Part shown: positions 7,973 to 15,720 of the stretch, in pieces | How positions within the stretch are numbered: position 1 is the first letter of the stretch | Layout of the letters: each line of letters starts with the position of its first letter | Assembly: GCA_910588935.1 (NCBI GenBank) | Contig: CAJUSM010000036.1 | Span: 1-27,440 of the forward strand | From: an uncultured Oscillospiraceae bacterium | GTDB lineage: Bacteria; Bacillota; Clostridia; Oscillospirales; Acutalibacteraceae | Length of the DNA: 27,440 bases | Direction: 5' to 3' | Position numbers and translations under genes: made by a program | The notes under the pieces: generated by a model | Told to the model about the DNA's origin: nothing | What the model saw: only the letters and a program-made list of their open reading frames with translations | Database searches by the model: none

Positions 7973-8737
7973 ATGGCGGAGCTGCCCAAAAAATACAAAA
8001 AAGATTTTGCCCATTCCTATACCCTTGGCCCCTTTCCTACCTTTGAGCTTTTAAATCATCGCCCTGGGCAGGCAAAGGCCTGCTATTTTCGAGCGGATTT
8101 TCATGAGAAGGAAAAGCTCGCCCAGCTGTGCGCCCGGCTGGGCGTGCCCTGCCTGTGTTCCCCTAGGGCCTTAGACCGTATTTCTCAAAAGGAAATTTGC
8201 TACGCTGCCGGGGAGTTTGAAAAATACTCTGGGGTTCTCCGGGCCCAGGCGCCCCATGTGGCTCTTGTGCAGCCGGCGGATATGGGAAATTTAGGCACTA
8301 TCCAGCGAACGCTCCTGGGGTTTGGGATTCGGGACCTGGCAATGATCGGCGGCGGCGCGGACCGGTGGAACCCAAAGACAGTCAGGGCCTCTATGGGCGC
8401 GGCGTTTCAGCTGGAAATCCAGGAGTTTCCAGATTTTTCAGCCTACCTGAAGGCCTATGGAGCTGGCAGAGAGATCTTCTCCTTTATGCTGGATGGAGGC
8501 AGGGTGCTTACCCCGGAAAGCTGCCCTGTTTCACCTCTTTACACCCTTGTGTTCGGCAACGAAGCCACTGGCCTGCCCCCAGAATTCAAGAGTTATGGAA
8601 AAACCCTGTTTATTGCCCAGAGCCAGGCGGTAGACTCTCTGAATCTCTCTGTGGCGGTGGCTGTGGGAGCGTATTTATTTACCCAGAAAAACGGTGGTCT
8701 GGCGAAGAATGGAGGAAACGAATGGCAAACACCCTAA
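7973..8737 (+). CDS. TrmH/SpoU-family RNA 2'-O-methyltransferase
   Basis: A 254-residue SPOUT-class methyltransferase that uses S-adenosylmethionine to methylate ribose 2'-OH in tRNA or rRNA. The three SpoU motifs are visible: motif 1 NLGTIQRT (106-113) with the Arg, motif 2 LVFGNEATGL (192-201), and motif 3 SLNLSVAVAV (222-231), which forms the trefoil knot. The N-terminal 90 residues are divergent and do not look like a standard SpoU substrate-binding domain. The start follows GGAAAGGAG. The end overlaps the next gene's start by 16 bases, so the genes are translationally coupled. The target nucleotide cannot be stated. Confidence 0.9.
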   Translation: MAELPKKYKKDFAHSYTLGPFPTFELLNHRPGQAKACYFRADFHEKEKLAQLCARLGVPCLCSPRALDRISQKEICYAAGEFEKYSGVLRAQAPHVALVQPADMGNLGTIQRTLLGFGIRDLAMIGGGADRWNPKTVRASMGAAFQLEIQEFPDFSAYLKAYGAGREIFSFMLDGGRVLTPESCPVSPLYTLVFGNEATGLPPEFKSYGKTLFIAQSQAVDSLNLSVAVAVGAYLFTQKNGGLAKNGGNEWQTP

Positions 8738-9651
8738 CGGCGGCTGTACTGGCCGATGTACATGGCAATTATCTGGCGCTGAAGGCCTGCTTGAGCTACG
8801 CCAAAAAGCGAGGAGTGAAGCACTACCTGTTTTTAGGGGACTATATTACAGACCATGCTTTTCCCCAGCGGGTGATGGAGCAGCTGTACGAGATGGAACG
8901 TGAATATGACTGCCGGTTTATCCGGGGCAACCGGGAGGAGTACATGATTGACTACCGCGGAAACGGAGGCCGCCAGCCGGATGGCGCGGTATGGGGGGAA
9001 GGCTCTGCCCAAGGGGCTTTGCTGCATTGCTACGAAAACCTTACCCCAAAGGATATTGACTGGTTTGAGAAAATGCCAATCTATGATGAATGGCGCCCAG
9101 AGGGGGCTCCCCCTGTTTCTCTCTGCCATGGCTCGCCTCAGAGGGTGCGGGGAGCAATGCGGGGGGAACCGGACTTTTTTAAAGAGCTGCCTCAGCTGGG
9201 CCCGGATCTTCTGCTTAAGGGCCATAATCATAAGCATTTCTGCCTAGCATATCAGGGCAAGCGGGTGGTGTGCGCCGGGTCGGTGGGCAACCCCATTGCC
9301 CGTAGGGCTAGACTAGGCAAGCCAGAGGCCACCGAGCTGGCAAAGTCGGCCCAAATGCTTTTTCTCCGGCTGGAGAAGGGATGCTGGGCGCTGGAATATG
9401 TGAAGGTTCCCTACAACTGGCAGGGGGCAATCGAAAACCTGGAGATCTCCGGGCTAAGCAGGCGGGCCCCGGTGTGGGCCGCAATGCTCAGATACAATGT
9501 GCTAACAGGGTGCGACCCCTTTATGGTGGTGCCCAGCCGGGCGGCAGAGCTGTACCACGAGGCCTCTGGAATAACGGCGCTCTGGCACCAGGTGCCAGAG
9601 CCTTACTGGCGGCAGGCGGCAGAGGAATTCGGGGTGCCTATGTTCCGCTGA
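8722..9651 (+). CDS. Calcineurin-like metallophosphoesterase
   Basis: A 309-residue cytoplasmic dimetal phosphoesterase. The metallophosphatase motifs are all present: DVHGN (Asp12, His14), LGD (Asp40), GNRE (Asn70), LCHGSP (His136) and KGHNH (His168, His170). It resembles the YfcE/diadenosine-tetraphosphatase-like group of predicted phosphodiesterases, but the substrate is unknown. A C-terminal extension of about 100 residues follows the catalytic domain and carries no motif I recognise. The reading frame is open further upstream, but the ATG at 8722 is preceded by GGAGG and starts directly before the first core strand. The gene ends a four-gene run closed by the terminator at 9726. Confidence 0.9.
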   Translation: MANTLTAAVLADVHGNYLALKACLSYAKKRGVKHYLFLGDYITDHAFPQRVMEQLYEMEREYDCRFIRGNREEYMIDYRGNGGRQPDGAVWGEGSAQGALLHCYENLTPKDIDWFEKMPIYDEWRPEGAPPVSLCHGSPQRVRGAMRGEPDFFKELPQLGPDLLLKGHNHKHFCLAYQGKRVVCAGSVGNPIARRARLGKPEATELAKSAQMLFLRLEKGCWALEYVKVPYNWQGAIENLEISGLSRRAPVWAAMLRYNVLTGCDPFMVVPSRAAELYHEASGITALWHQVPEPYWRQAAEEFGVPMFR

Positions 9652-9725
9652 CAGGGAAACAGTACCCAACGAAAAGATGCCGAAGGGCAGGCCCTGCCAG
9701 CGCTTGGGCAGGGAGACTCTTTAGA

Positions 9726-9756
9726 GAAAAGCCCTGCCGGGGCTTTTCCCTGTTTT
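9726..9756 (+). terminator. Rho-independent terminator after metallophosphoesterase
   Basis: Perfect stem GAAAAGCCC / GGGCTTTTC (9726-9748) with a 5-base loop, then CCTGTTTT. Confidence 0.8.
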
Positions 9757-9905
9757 CCCCGCGGCCTTTGGGAAAAGCGGAACCTTGCAAAAGAGAGATT
9801 ACAAAATTTTTCTTTGGGGAACTGGCTTCATGAAAGAAGCTTTTCTGTATTTATACTTTATCTGCACCCGCGCGTTTTTGCGATTTGAAAAATAAGGAGA
9901 ACAAA

Positions 9906-11267
9906 ATGTCACAAAGAATCCGGAACATGACCGAGGGCAGCCCTACCCGGCTGCTCATTACCTTTGCGCTGCCTCTTATGCTTGGCAATGTGTTTCAACA
10001 ACTATACACAGTGGTAGATACGGCTGTAGTGGGCCAGGTGGTGGGGGTAAAGGCCCTGGCTGCCTTAGGCGCGGCCGACTGGCTGAACTGGCTGGTGCTC
10101 AGTGTGGTTCAGGGGTTTGCCCAAGGCTTTTCTATTTTAATGGCCCAGTATTTTGGAGCCAAGGATTACCGGCAGCTCTCTCGGTCGGTGGGCCTTTCTG
10201 CCACGCTATGCGCCATTGTAGCGGCTGTTATGCTGGCGGCCAGCCAGCTGGCTGCTTTGCCTGTGCTTCGGCTGCTGAACACACCGGGAGATATTATTGG
10301 CGATTCTGTATTTTACCTGCGTATTATTTTTGGCGGCATCCCAATTGTAGCTGCCTATAACCTGCTGGCCTCCATCCTTCGGGCTTTGGGAGACAGCAAA
10401 ACCCCTCTTTACGCTGTAATTGTGGCCACGGTGGTCAATATCGTTTTGGATCTGCTTTTCGTTATGGGCTTTCGCTGGGGAATTGGCGGCGCGGCGGCGG
10501 CTACCATCATTGCCCAGGGGGTTTCCACCGTGTTCTGCTATTGGAATGTGCGAAAAATCACCATGATTCGCCTAACTGCCCAGGACTTTGCCCCTGAGGC
10601 TGCCATGGCGAGAACCCTTTTAAAGCTTGGTTCTCCTGTGGCCCTGCAAAACGGCATTATCTCTGTAGGGGGCATGGTGGTCCAGTCAGTGATCAATCAA
10701 TATGGAATGCTGTTTATTGCCGGCTTTACCGCCACAAACAAGCTATACGGCCTGCTGGAAATTGCGGCCACCTCATATGGCTACGCGGTGACCTCCTTTG
10801 TGGGGCAGAACCTGGGCGGCCGGCTGATTAAGCGGATTAAACAGGGAATGCGTTCGGCAGCTATTATCGCCCTGATTACCTCTGCGGTTATCGCGGCGGC
10901 CATGCTGCTGCTGGGCAGGCTGTTCCTGGGAATGTTCATTTCTGGCACACCAGAGGAGATAGAGGGCTCTATGGCTATTGCTTACCATTACCTGGCCATT
11001 ATGAGCTTTTGCCTGCCAATCCTCTATATGCTGCACATTTACCGCTCTGGCCTGATGGGCTTGGGGGATACTGTGGTACCTATGCTCTCTGGCTTTGTGG
11101 AGATGATGTTCCGGATCGGCATTGCCCTGCTTTTGCCTCTGGCAATTGGCCAGGAGGGGATCTACTACGCGGAGGTAGGGGCCTGGACCGGGGCCGCGGT
11201 GCTGCTGGTGGCGGCCTATTTTGTACGGATCGGAAAGTATCGGGAGCAAAATGATAACGGCAGCTGA
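9906..11267 (+). CDS. MATE-family efflux transporter
   Basis: A 453-residue, about 12-helix membrane protein of the multidrug and toxic compound extrusion family, which exports cationic drugs or metabolites against Na+ or H+. The N-terminal pattern is typical: MTEGSPTRLLITFALPLMLGNVFQQLYTVVDTxxVG (in short pieces), with the pseudo-repeat beginning near LLKLGSPVALQNG in the second half. It is full length. The start is the ATG at 9906, six bases after AAGGAG; an upstream in-frame TTG at 9885 lies before that site. It is monocistronic: terminators stand before (9726) and after (11321). The substrate is unknown. Confidence 0.93.
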   Translation: MSQRIRNMTEGSPTRLLITFALPLMLGNVFQQLYTVVDTAVVGQVVGVKALAALGAADWLNWLVLSVVQGFAQGFSILMAQYFGAKDYRQLSRSVGLSATLCAIVAAVMLAASQLAALPVLRLLNTPGDIIGDSVFYLRIIFGGIPIVAAYNLLASILRALGDSKTPLYAVIVATVVNIVLDLLFVMGFRWGIGGAAAATIIAQGVSTVFCYWNVRKITMIRLTAQDFAPEAAMARTLLKLGSPVALQNGIISVGGMVVQSVINQYGMLFIAGFTATNKLYGLLEIAATSYGYAVTSFVGQNLGGRLIKRIKQGMRSAAIIALITSAVIAAAMLLLGRLFLGMFISGTPEEIEGSMAIAYHYLAIMSFCLPILYMLHIYRSGLMGLGDTVVPMLSGFVEMMFRIGIALLLPLAIGQEGIYYAEVGAWTGAAVLLVAAYFVRIGKYREQNDNGS

Positions 11268-11320
11268 AACCTGGTAAGGCGCACTTTATTTGATCTGGTT
11301 ATTGTAAAGCGCAAGAAAGC

Positions 11321-11357
11321 CCGGCAGCAGGGAGAGACCCTAGCTGCCGGTTTTTTT
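11321..11357 (+). terminator. Rho-independent terminator after MATE gene
   Basis: Stem CCGGCAGC / GCTGCCGG (11321-11350) with an inner AGGG/CCCT extension, followed directly by seven T. Confidence 0.88.
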
Positions 11358-11493
11358 ATATGTAACGCAGTCCAAAGGAGGGTACACCTGTTTTAAATTG
11401 CGTTGCCTATATGTGCTGAAAACTTTGCCTATGCAGTAAAATGGACTGTTGAGTTTTCTGTGTTAGTATAGATTCCTTTTTGGAATTATTTTA

Positions 11494-11509
11494 ACAAAAA
11501 TGTTTTTGT
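11494..11509. promoter_or_regulatory. 16-bp palindrome, candidate operator
   Basis: ACAAAAATGTTTTTGT is an inverted repeat (ACAAAAA / TTTTTGT) that ends 9 bases upstream of the -35 box at 11519. Its position would suit an activator or a repressor, but no regulator is encoded next to it. The rest of the 398-base gene-free stretch 11268-11665 holds the MATE terminator, this palindrome, the promoter and a roughly 110-base leader with no recognised structure. Confidence 0.35.
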
Positions 11510-11518
11510 GGAATACTA

Positions 11519-11547
11519 TTGACAAAATCCAACAAATAGGTTATGAT
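11519..11547 (+). promoter_or_regulatory. SigmaA promoter of the secreted-protein operon
   Basis: -35 TTGACA (11519-11524), 17-base spacer, -10 TATGAT (11542-11547). AT-rich DNA precedes it. The ATG of the next gene is about 110 bases beyond the likely start of transcription. Confidence 0.8.
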
Positions 11548-11665
11548 TGTAAATGCAAAATAAATCCAAAAGGTAGGTGAAAGTGATATGGTGTTTTGAA
11601 ATAGAGTAACACATTGGATTCGTGCACTTAGGAAATGGCAAGTTTGTTTATTGAAAGGAGATATT

Positions 11666-12724
11666 ATGAAACGAAAGCAAGCCCTAGCTGTTATCTTGGC
11701 GCTGGCCATCCTGCTCTCTAACGTTGGCGCTTCCGCCTTTGCAAGCACGGAAAGCCCCGTTTCCCGTGAGGAGCGCAAGGAGGAGATTATGGAACGATAT
11801 ATGGAGGAACTCCATAACACTCTCACTGCCAGGCCTGCAGGACGTTCCGTCACCTCGTCATTTGACGATGTGGCAGAGGATACTGTTGCGCAGCTGAATG
11901 CTTTAGGGTATACAGCATACAATGTGAATCCTCAAAATGTTGAGGAAGTCGAAGTGGCCTTGAACACCGACCTGGAACAAGCTGGTCTTCCTACGGATGA
12001 TTCCTATATCATCTTGATTGAAGGAGAAGATGAGGAGGACACACAGGGAGCGATAAGTCCACATATGGATATAAAGACCTCTGATGAATTTAAGTATACA
12101 TACAATGGGAAAACGTATCGTATGCGTTGGATGAGTGTGTATCCAAACGAGTATGGCGGCGACTCTACGATGACAGTTACAACAGACGATATCATTTTTT
12201 TTGGAAAGAATGTGCTTACTGCTGCAACGGTTACAAATACTTTAGGCAAGGTAATAAGTGTATCAGGAAGAAAGGCTGGAGTCCCTCAAGTTGTAACAAT
12301 TGGGTCTATCCTATCTATCTTCAGTTCTCTTGTTGAAAAAGGCATAAAGGCAGTGCCTGAAAACTCTAAACTGTCTGGAATGGCGAGTAGCACATGGATA
12401 AGAAGGTACACCCAGGTCTTCGATAATAATCGAAGCATTTGGTTAAATCGATGCTTTGTAGAGGAAGTTAATACAAACTTATCTGTGATGTCGTTTTTCT
12501 GGAATGTAGAAAAAAAGAACAATGACACGAATAGCAAAAAGTTTGAAAACACTCTCTACTCTTCAAAGCGCAATGACAAGACCTGGAGGAAGACTGCTGC
12601 TGCTCAAGCACATGAAATAGATAATATAAAGAAAGACGAGTTTCCTACTGTTTATTATGAATATGGAAAAACAGAAGAGGATAAGAAAGTAGTATGTACA
12701 CACAGCCGCAAGCTCCCCTCCTAA
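11666..12724 (+). CDS. Secreted protein of unknown function
   Basis: A 352-residue protein I cannot assign to a named family. It starts with a classical signal peptide: MKRKQ, then a hydrophobic core, with probable cleavage after ASAFA (residue about 26). A charged helical stretch follows (EERKEEIMERYMEELHNTL), then an acidic region including VALNTDLEQAGLPTDDSYII and a mixed domain with few cysteines, so no disulfide-rich toxin pattern. The start follows AAAGGAG; an in-frame TTG at 11651 precedes that site. The first 250 bases are GC-rich like the chromosome, whereas the rest is much more AT-rich, suggesting a mosaic origin. The end overlaps the next gene by 31 bases, so both are probably one transcript from the promoter at 11519. 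Confidence 0.8.
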   Translation: MKRKQALAVILALAILLSNVGASAFASTESPVSREERKEEIMERYMEELHNTLTARPAGRSVTSSFDDVAEDTVAQLNALGYTAYNVNPQNVEEVEVALNTDLEQAGLPTDDSYIILIEGEDEEDTQGAISPHMDIKTSDEFKYTYNGKTYRMRWMSVYPNEYGGDSTMTVTTDDIIFFGKNVLTAATVTNTLGKVISVSGRKAGVPQVVTIGSILSIFSSLVEKGIKAVPENSKLSGMASSTWIRRYTQVFDNNRSIWLNRCFVEEVNTNLSVMSFFWNVEKKNNDTNSKKFENTLYSSKRNDKTWRKTAAAQAHEIDNIKKDEFPTVYYEYGKTEEDKKVVCTHSRKLPS

Positions 12725-13299
12725 CGCCCAAAGGCATCCGGAAAAAACTCATCCGCGGATTCGGCATCGCGGCAGTCATTCTAACTTTGGTTTTCACTCT
12801 TTACGCAGGCTGCCATTACTACAACGGGTATATAGAGCATAACTTCCAGGGCGTTCTGATCCAGGAAGACGGCACAGAAAGGGAGGCCAATTTTTCCCTT
12901 CTGCTTCGCCGCTCAGATTTATTTTGGAGCAGGCGGAACGAGAGGTATGCCTTTTTGTATGGGAAACTTCAGGTTGAATTTGAGTATGATCCATCTATTT
13001 ATAACTATTATATCTCCAACGAGTGTGCCCTGGTGATTCGCCCCGAGGGGGGATTTACGTCCTACAAAGAAGAATCCCCTTACGGATTCCTTTGGGCCAA
13101 GCGGTATACCTTGCCGGGAAAAATGAAGCCGCGGCAGGAGGAAAACGTAAGTATTTTCTTTGACAGTCTCACTAGCCCAAAGAATATTGTTGTCAACTCG
13201 GAAAGGGGATACCAATTCTATTCCTTGCCCATAGACCAGTCCTTCCATGATCTTGTCGCGGCGCAAAGGCCGGCTCCCTGTGGGGGTACTTATGAATGA
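12694..13299 (+). CDS. Single-pass membrane protein of unknown function, paralog 1
   Basis: A 201-residue protein with a basic N-terminus, one membrane helix (about residues 23-42, FGIAAVILTLVFTLYAGC) and an extracellular domain. It shares a layout and short motifs with the next gene: F(Q/R)G(V/T)LIQ..G.E(R/E)..AN near residues 53-68, an RR.D(L/M)F(W/F)S segment, (Y/D)ESP(Y/W)G, (I/D)(F/Y)FD(S/N)L, and Q(F/V)YSLP near the C-terminus. I do not recognise the family. The start ATG lies inside the upstream gene's last codons, with AGAGG about 10 bases away. The protein is 30 residues shorter than its paralog at the C-terminus. No enzymatic motif is visible. Confidence 0.75.
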   Translation: MYTQPQAPLLTPKGIRKKLIRGFGIAAVILTLVFTLYAGCHYYNGYIEHNFQGVLIQEDGTEREANFSLLLRRSDLFWSRRNERYAFLYGKLQVEFEYDPSIYNYYISNECALVIRPEGGFTSYKEESPYGFLWAKRYTLPGKMKPRQEENVSIFFDSLTSPKNIVVNSERGYQFYSLPIDQSFHDLVAAQRPAPCGGTYE

Positions 13300-13327
13300 G
13301 AGACCGTAAAGGAAAGACAATAGAAAT

Positions 13328-13356
13328 AGGCCGGCCGCCTTGGCCGGCCTTCCTTT
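13328..13356 (+). terminator. Possible weak terminator between the two paralogs
   Basis: Stem AGGCCGGCC / GGCCGGCCT with a 5-base loop, followed by the broken T-run TCCTTT. It may only partly terminate. Confidence 0.45.
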
Positions 13357-13384
13357 GAATGAAACTCACGGGAGGTGAGAGAAA

Positions 13385-14083
13385 ATGCAGCTGTCCCCAC
13401 AGGCACGCTTAAGAATGACGGAAGGGACCCGGAAAAATTTTACCCGCTGGTTCTCCGTTGCCATGGCCCTGCTCCTGCTGATTGCTTTCCTCGGCTGGCT
13501 CTTTGGAGACATAACCCAGGAGTTCCGTGGAACGCTGATTCAGGGAAACGGAGAAGAACGGTATGCGAACATTCAGTTTCGGTACCGCCGCCTGGATATG
13601 TTTTTTTCTCAGCTGAGGAGAGACCGTTCCAGGGATCCGTTGGCTCCGACGGGAAAGTACCGTCTCCGGGGGGAAGTTCGCGCGCAGTTTGAAGATGACC
13701 CCACCCTTCATTCCTATCCCTTTATAAGTGACCCCAGTGAACCTCGAGGGTTCGTATTTGGTTTCTATACGGATGAATCCCCCTGGGGCTATATTTCCGC
13801 ATGGACATGGCATTTTCACAACTATACATCCGCGGATATCTACTTCGATAATCTTTTCGAAACAAAAAATCTAGCGATACTCGTGGACAAGGTGAGCTAT
13901 CAGGTTTATTCTTTGCCTATGAACCAGGCTGTGGCCCTTTTGATCAATGGCCACAGAATTGCCGAAAAGGCTTATAATATTGCCCAAGGCGTGGTTTTTC
14001 CAGAGGAGACTTTTCCTATAATCATGGGGCTTTTTTTGCAGACAAAAAGACCGGCCAGGGAGGCCGGTCTTTTTCGCTTTTAG
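13385..14083 (+). CDS. Single-pass membrane protein of unknown function, paralog 2
   Basis: A 232-residue protein with an N-terminal membrane helix (about 22-40, WFSVAMALLLLIAFLGWLFG) and an extracellular domain sharing motifs with the preceding gene (EFRGTLIQGNGEERYANI, YRRLDMFFSQL, DESPWGYISAW, IYFDNLF, QVYSLPMNQ). The family is unknown. The start follows GGGAGGTGAGAGAAA. The last dozen or so codons run through the perfect terminator hairpin at 14044-14074, so the C-terminal tail KRPAREAGLFRF is encoded by the hairpin itself. The tail after SLPMNQ is also longer than in the paralog. An ancestral stop may therefore have been lost or shifted. Confidence 0.75.
   Translation: MQLSPQARLRMTEGTRKNFTRWFSVAMALLLLIAFLGWLFGDITQEFRGTLIQGNGEERYANIQFRYRRLDMFFSQLRRDRSRDPLAPTGKYRLRGEVRAQFEDDPTLHSYPFISDPSEPRGFVFGFYTDESPWGYISAWTWHFHNYTSADIYFDNLFETKNLAILVDKVSYQVYSLPMNQAVALLINGHRIAEKAYNIAQGVVFPEETFPIIMGLFLQTKRPAREAGLFRF
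14044..14074. terminator. Bidirectional Rho-independent terminator
   Basis: AAAAAGACCGGCC (14044-14056) and GGCCGGTCTTTTT (14062-14074) form a perfect 13-bp stem with a 5-base loop. It has a T-run on both strands and lies between convergent genes. On plus it overlaps the end of the coding region that stops at 14083. Confidence 0.9.
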
Positions 14084-14100
14084 AGCACTGGCTGTTGTCC

Positions 14101-14895
14101 CTAATCCGCTTTCTTTACAATTTTGGCATACTGGTCCAGGCTCCGCACGTTTTCCTTATACTCCTCCAGACTGTCCATGCCCCGCTCATAATTGCCCCGG
14201 TAGGTCTCGAGCTGTTTTTCCCGGTAATAATCGGGGTCCGGCTCTTCTTCCAGGTGGGGGGAGATCAAAGCTTCCCCGGGTAATTCCTCCCCAGTCCCCA
14301 CATTTCGGTATACCGCATCCTCCCCCAGCACATAGGCCCCTTGGACCTGGCCGAACAAGCGGTAGTAGTCCCCCTCTGTGTGATATGCGCCGCCGCAGTT
14401 TTCGTTAACCAAAAACAGTAAATACTCGTCCTCCTGGTTCAGCTGGGGAGATCCGTCATACACCTCGGTAAAAAGCCCCACGCTTCCGCCTAGCACTCGG
14501 ACGGAGACGGTTTCGGCATAGGGCTGGCCCTTCAGCACCTGGTCAATGGTAAAATCGTACTCGGAATAAATTCTCGTAAGCCCCGGAACCGTGGCATGTT
14601 CAATCTCTACCCCATGAGGCCCGCCGGTAATTTTCCCTGTGGCGATTACGGTAGAGTCACTGAGCAGCTCATCCATGCTCCGCTCTGCCAAAGAAGTGTG
14701 GATGTATACCGGCTGAAGCATTCTGGCCACATAGCCCAAAGAGCTGTGCATGGCCAGCTGATGGGATTCCAGAAAGCCGGCGACGGCCTTTTCCCGGGCC
14801 GCCCCTTCCGCCGCCGCAGGGAGGGCGGGCAGACAGAGGAGCAGGGCTAATACTGATGTCACAATACGAAGACCACATTTCATTCTGTCCATCAT
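14101..14895 (-). CDS. Secreted protein of unknown function, netrin/TIMP-like pattern
   Basis: A 264-residue protein with a signal peptide (hydrophobic core IVTSVLALLLCLPALPAAA, cleavage probably near residue 28). The middle shows a pattern common to OB-fold netrin/TIMP-like domains: SDSTVIATGKITG, then an amphipathic YDFTIDQVLKG strand and turn, VSVRVLGGSVG, and EDEYLLFLVNEN, followed by a YYRLFGQVQGAYVLG strand. Assignment by this pattern is tentative. The C-terminal 45 residues are highly charged and helical. It follows the metalloprotease stop by 24 bases with GGGAG as ribosome binding site, so the two are co-transcribed. A role as inhibitor, chaperone or partner of that protease is inference. 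Confidence 0.7.
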   Translation of the reverse strand: MMDRMKCGLRIVTSVLALLLCLPALPAAAEGAAREKAVAGFLESHQLAMHSSLGYVARMLQPVYIHTSLAERSMDELLSDSTVIATGKITGGPHGVEIEHATVPGLTRIYSEYDFTIDQVLKGQPYAETVSVRVLGGSVGLFTEVYDGSPQLNQEDEYLLFLVNENCGGAYHTEGDYYRLFGQVQGAYVLGEDAVYRNVGTGEELPGEALISPHLEEEPDPDYYREKQLETYRGNYERGMDSLEEYKENVRSLDQYAKIVKKAD

Positions 14896-14919
14896 TGATA
14901 GGACTCCCTTCGTTTATTT

Positions 14920-15517
14920 CTAATACTTCTGAGCGAGATATTTAGCTCCAGCTCTATCATCTGAAGTTAAGTCTCTTCTCGTATAATTTTTGAAGGCGTG
15001 ATAGTACATAACTTTTGGCAAATCAGTGCTCAAATATAAATCTTTTAGGCCTAACGCATGGCCTAATTCATGGAGTATGGTGGTATACGAATCGTAACAA
15101 CCAGGTTGCGCACTATTCGCAAAATTAGCGTTGGAATTTAAATTAACGTCAACTTCATAATAAGCACCAGTGGACATGTTAAAGGATGTTGGGTATGTAC
15201 AACCAACTATATCGTCCTCATCCGGTACTTTCCATATCCCATTTTGACTATCAGAAATCCGAAAATTCCCTTTCTTTGAGTGTGTCGAGCTTGAGATAAG
15301 AAGTTTTGTCTTTCCAGAAGCCACATTCCATTTGTTAGTACTCTCTCGTATGCCAGTACGCGTTGCAGTGGAAAAACCAGAATAGGGCACTAGAGTAAGA
15401 ATGCCTTCTGCATGGTAAGCTAATTCTTCATATGCCGATGCCTGTGGAGCTACCACTGCAAACAGCAAACAAAGGCCGACGCAAACGCATACGAACTTGG
15501 ATTTGACTTTTTTTCAT
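14920..15517 (-). CDS. Secreted zinc metalloprotease (metzincin, matrixin/snapalysin-like) with apparent frameshift
   Basis: The mature part carries the metzincin zinc site HELGHALGLKD (HExxHxxGxxD, with Asp as third ligand as in snapalysin-type enzymes) and a following Met-turn candidate (KVMYYH). The C-terminal LTSDDRAGAKYL resembles the end of matrixin domains. A good ATG at 15517 follows GGGAG, but it is followed by seven A (15508-15514) that put it out of frame. With six A the gene would encode 198 residues beginning MKKVKSKF and continuing into a perfect signal peptide ending APQASA. As given, only a TTG at 15468 opens the frame, leaving half a signal peptide. The gene is AT-rich compared with its neighbours. 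Causes could be a sequencing error, a switched-off allele or slippage. Confidence 0.8.
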
Positions 15518-15605
15518 CCTTTACACTCCCTTTAATATCTTTGCCTTGATTTTCTATTTTAAAATATCTCGCCTCTTCAATTTTTATAACGGATCCTATA
15601 GAATT

Positions 15606-15634
15606 ATTATATCTTATTAGAATCAATTTGTAAA
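15606..15634 (-). promoter_or_regulatory. SigmaA promoter of the metalloprotease operon
   Basis: -35 TTTACA (15634-15629), 17-base spacer, -10 TATAAT (15611-15606), read on minus. The leader to the ATG at 15517 is about 80 bases. Confidence 0.82.
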
Positions 15635-15720
15635 TGCTATTTCTTGATAAAACAAAAACATTCTATTTTTGCTTCTGAATTAGGAATATAAAAATTGCAG
15701 AGACATCTTTTCGCCAGTCT

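Noticed and set aside
8365..8721. Upstream extension of the metallophosphoesterase frame
   Set aside because: It overlaps the methyltransferase gene in another frame, and GGAGG marks the ATG at 8722 as the start.
10773..11249. 158-codon minus-strand open frame
   Set aside because: Antisense shadow of the MATE transporter gene, rich in His/Gln as expected from opposite-strand reading.
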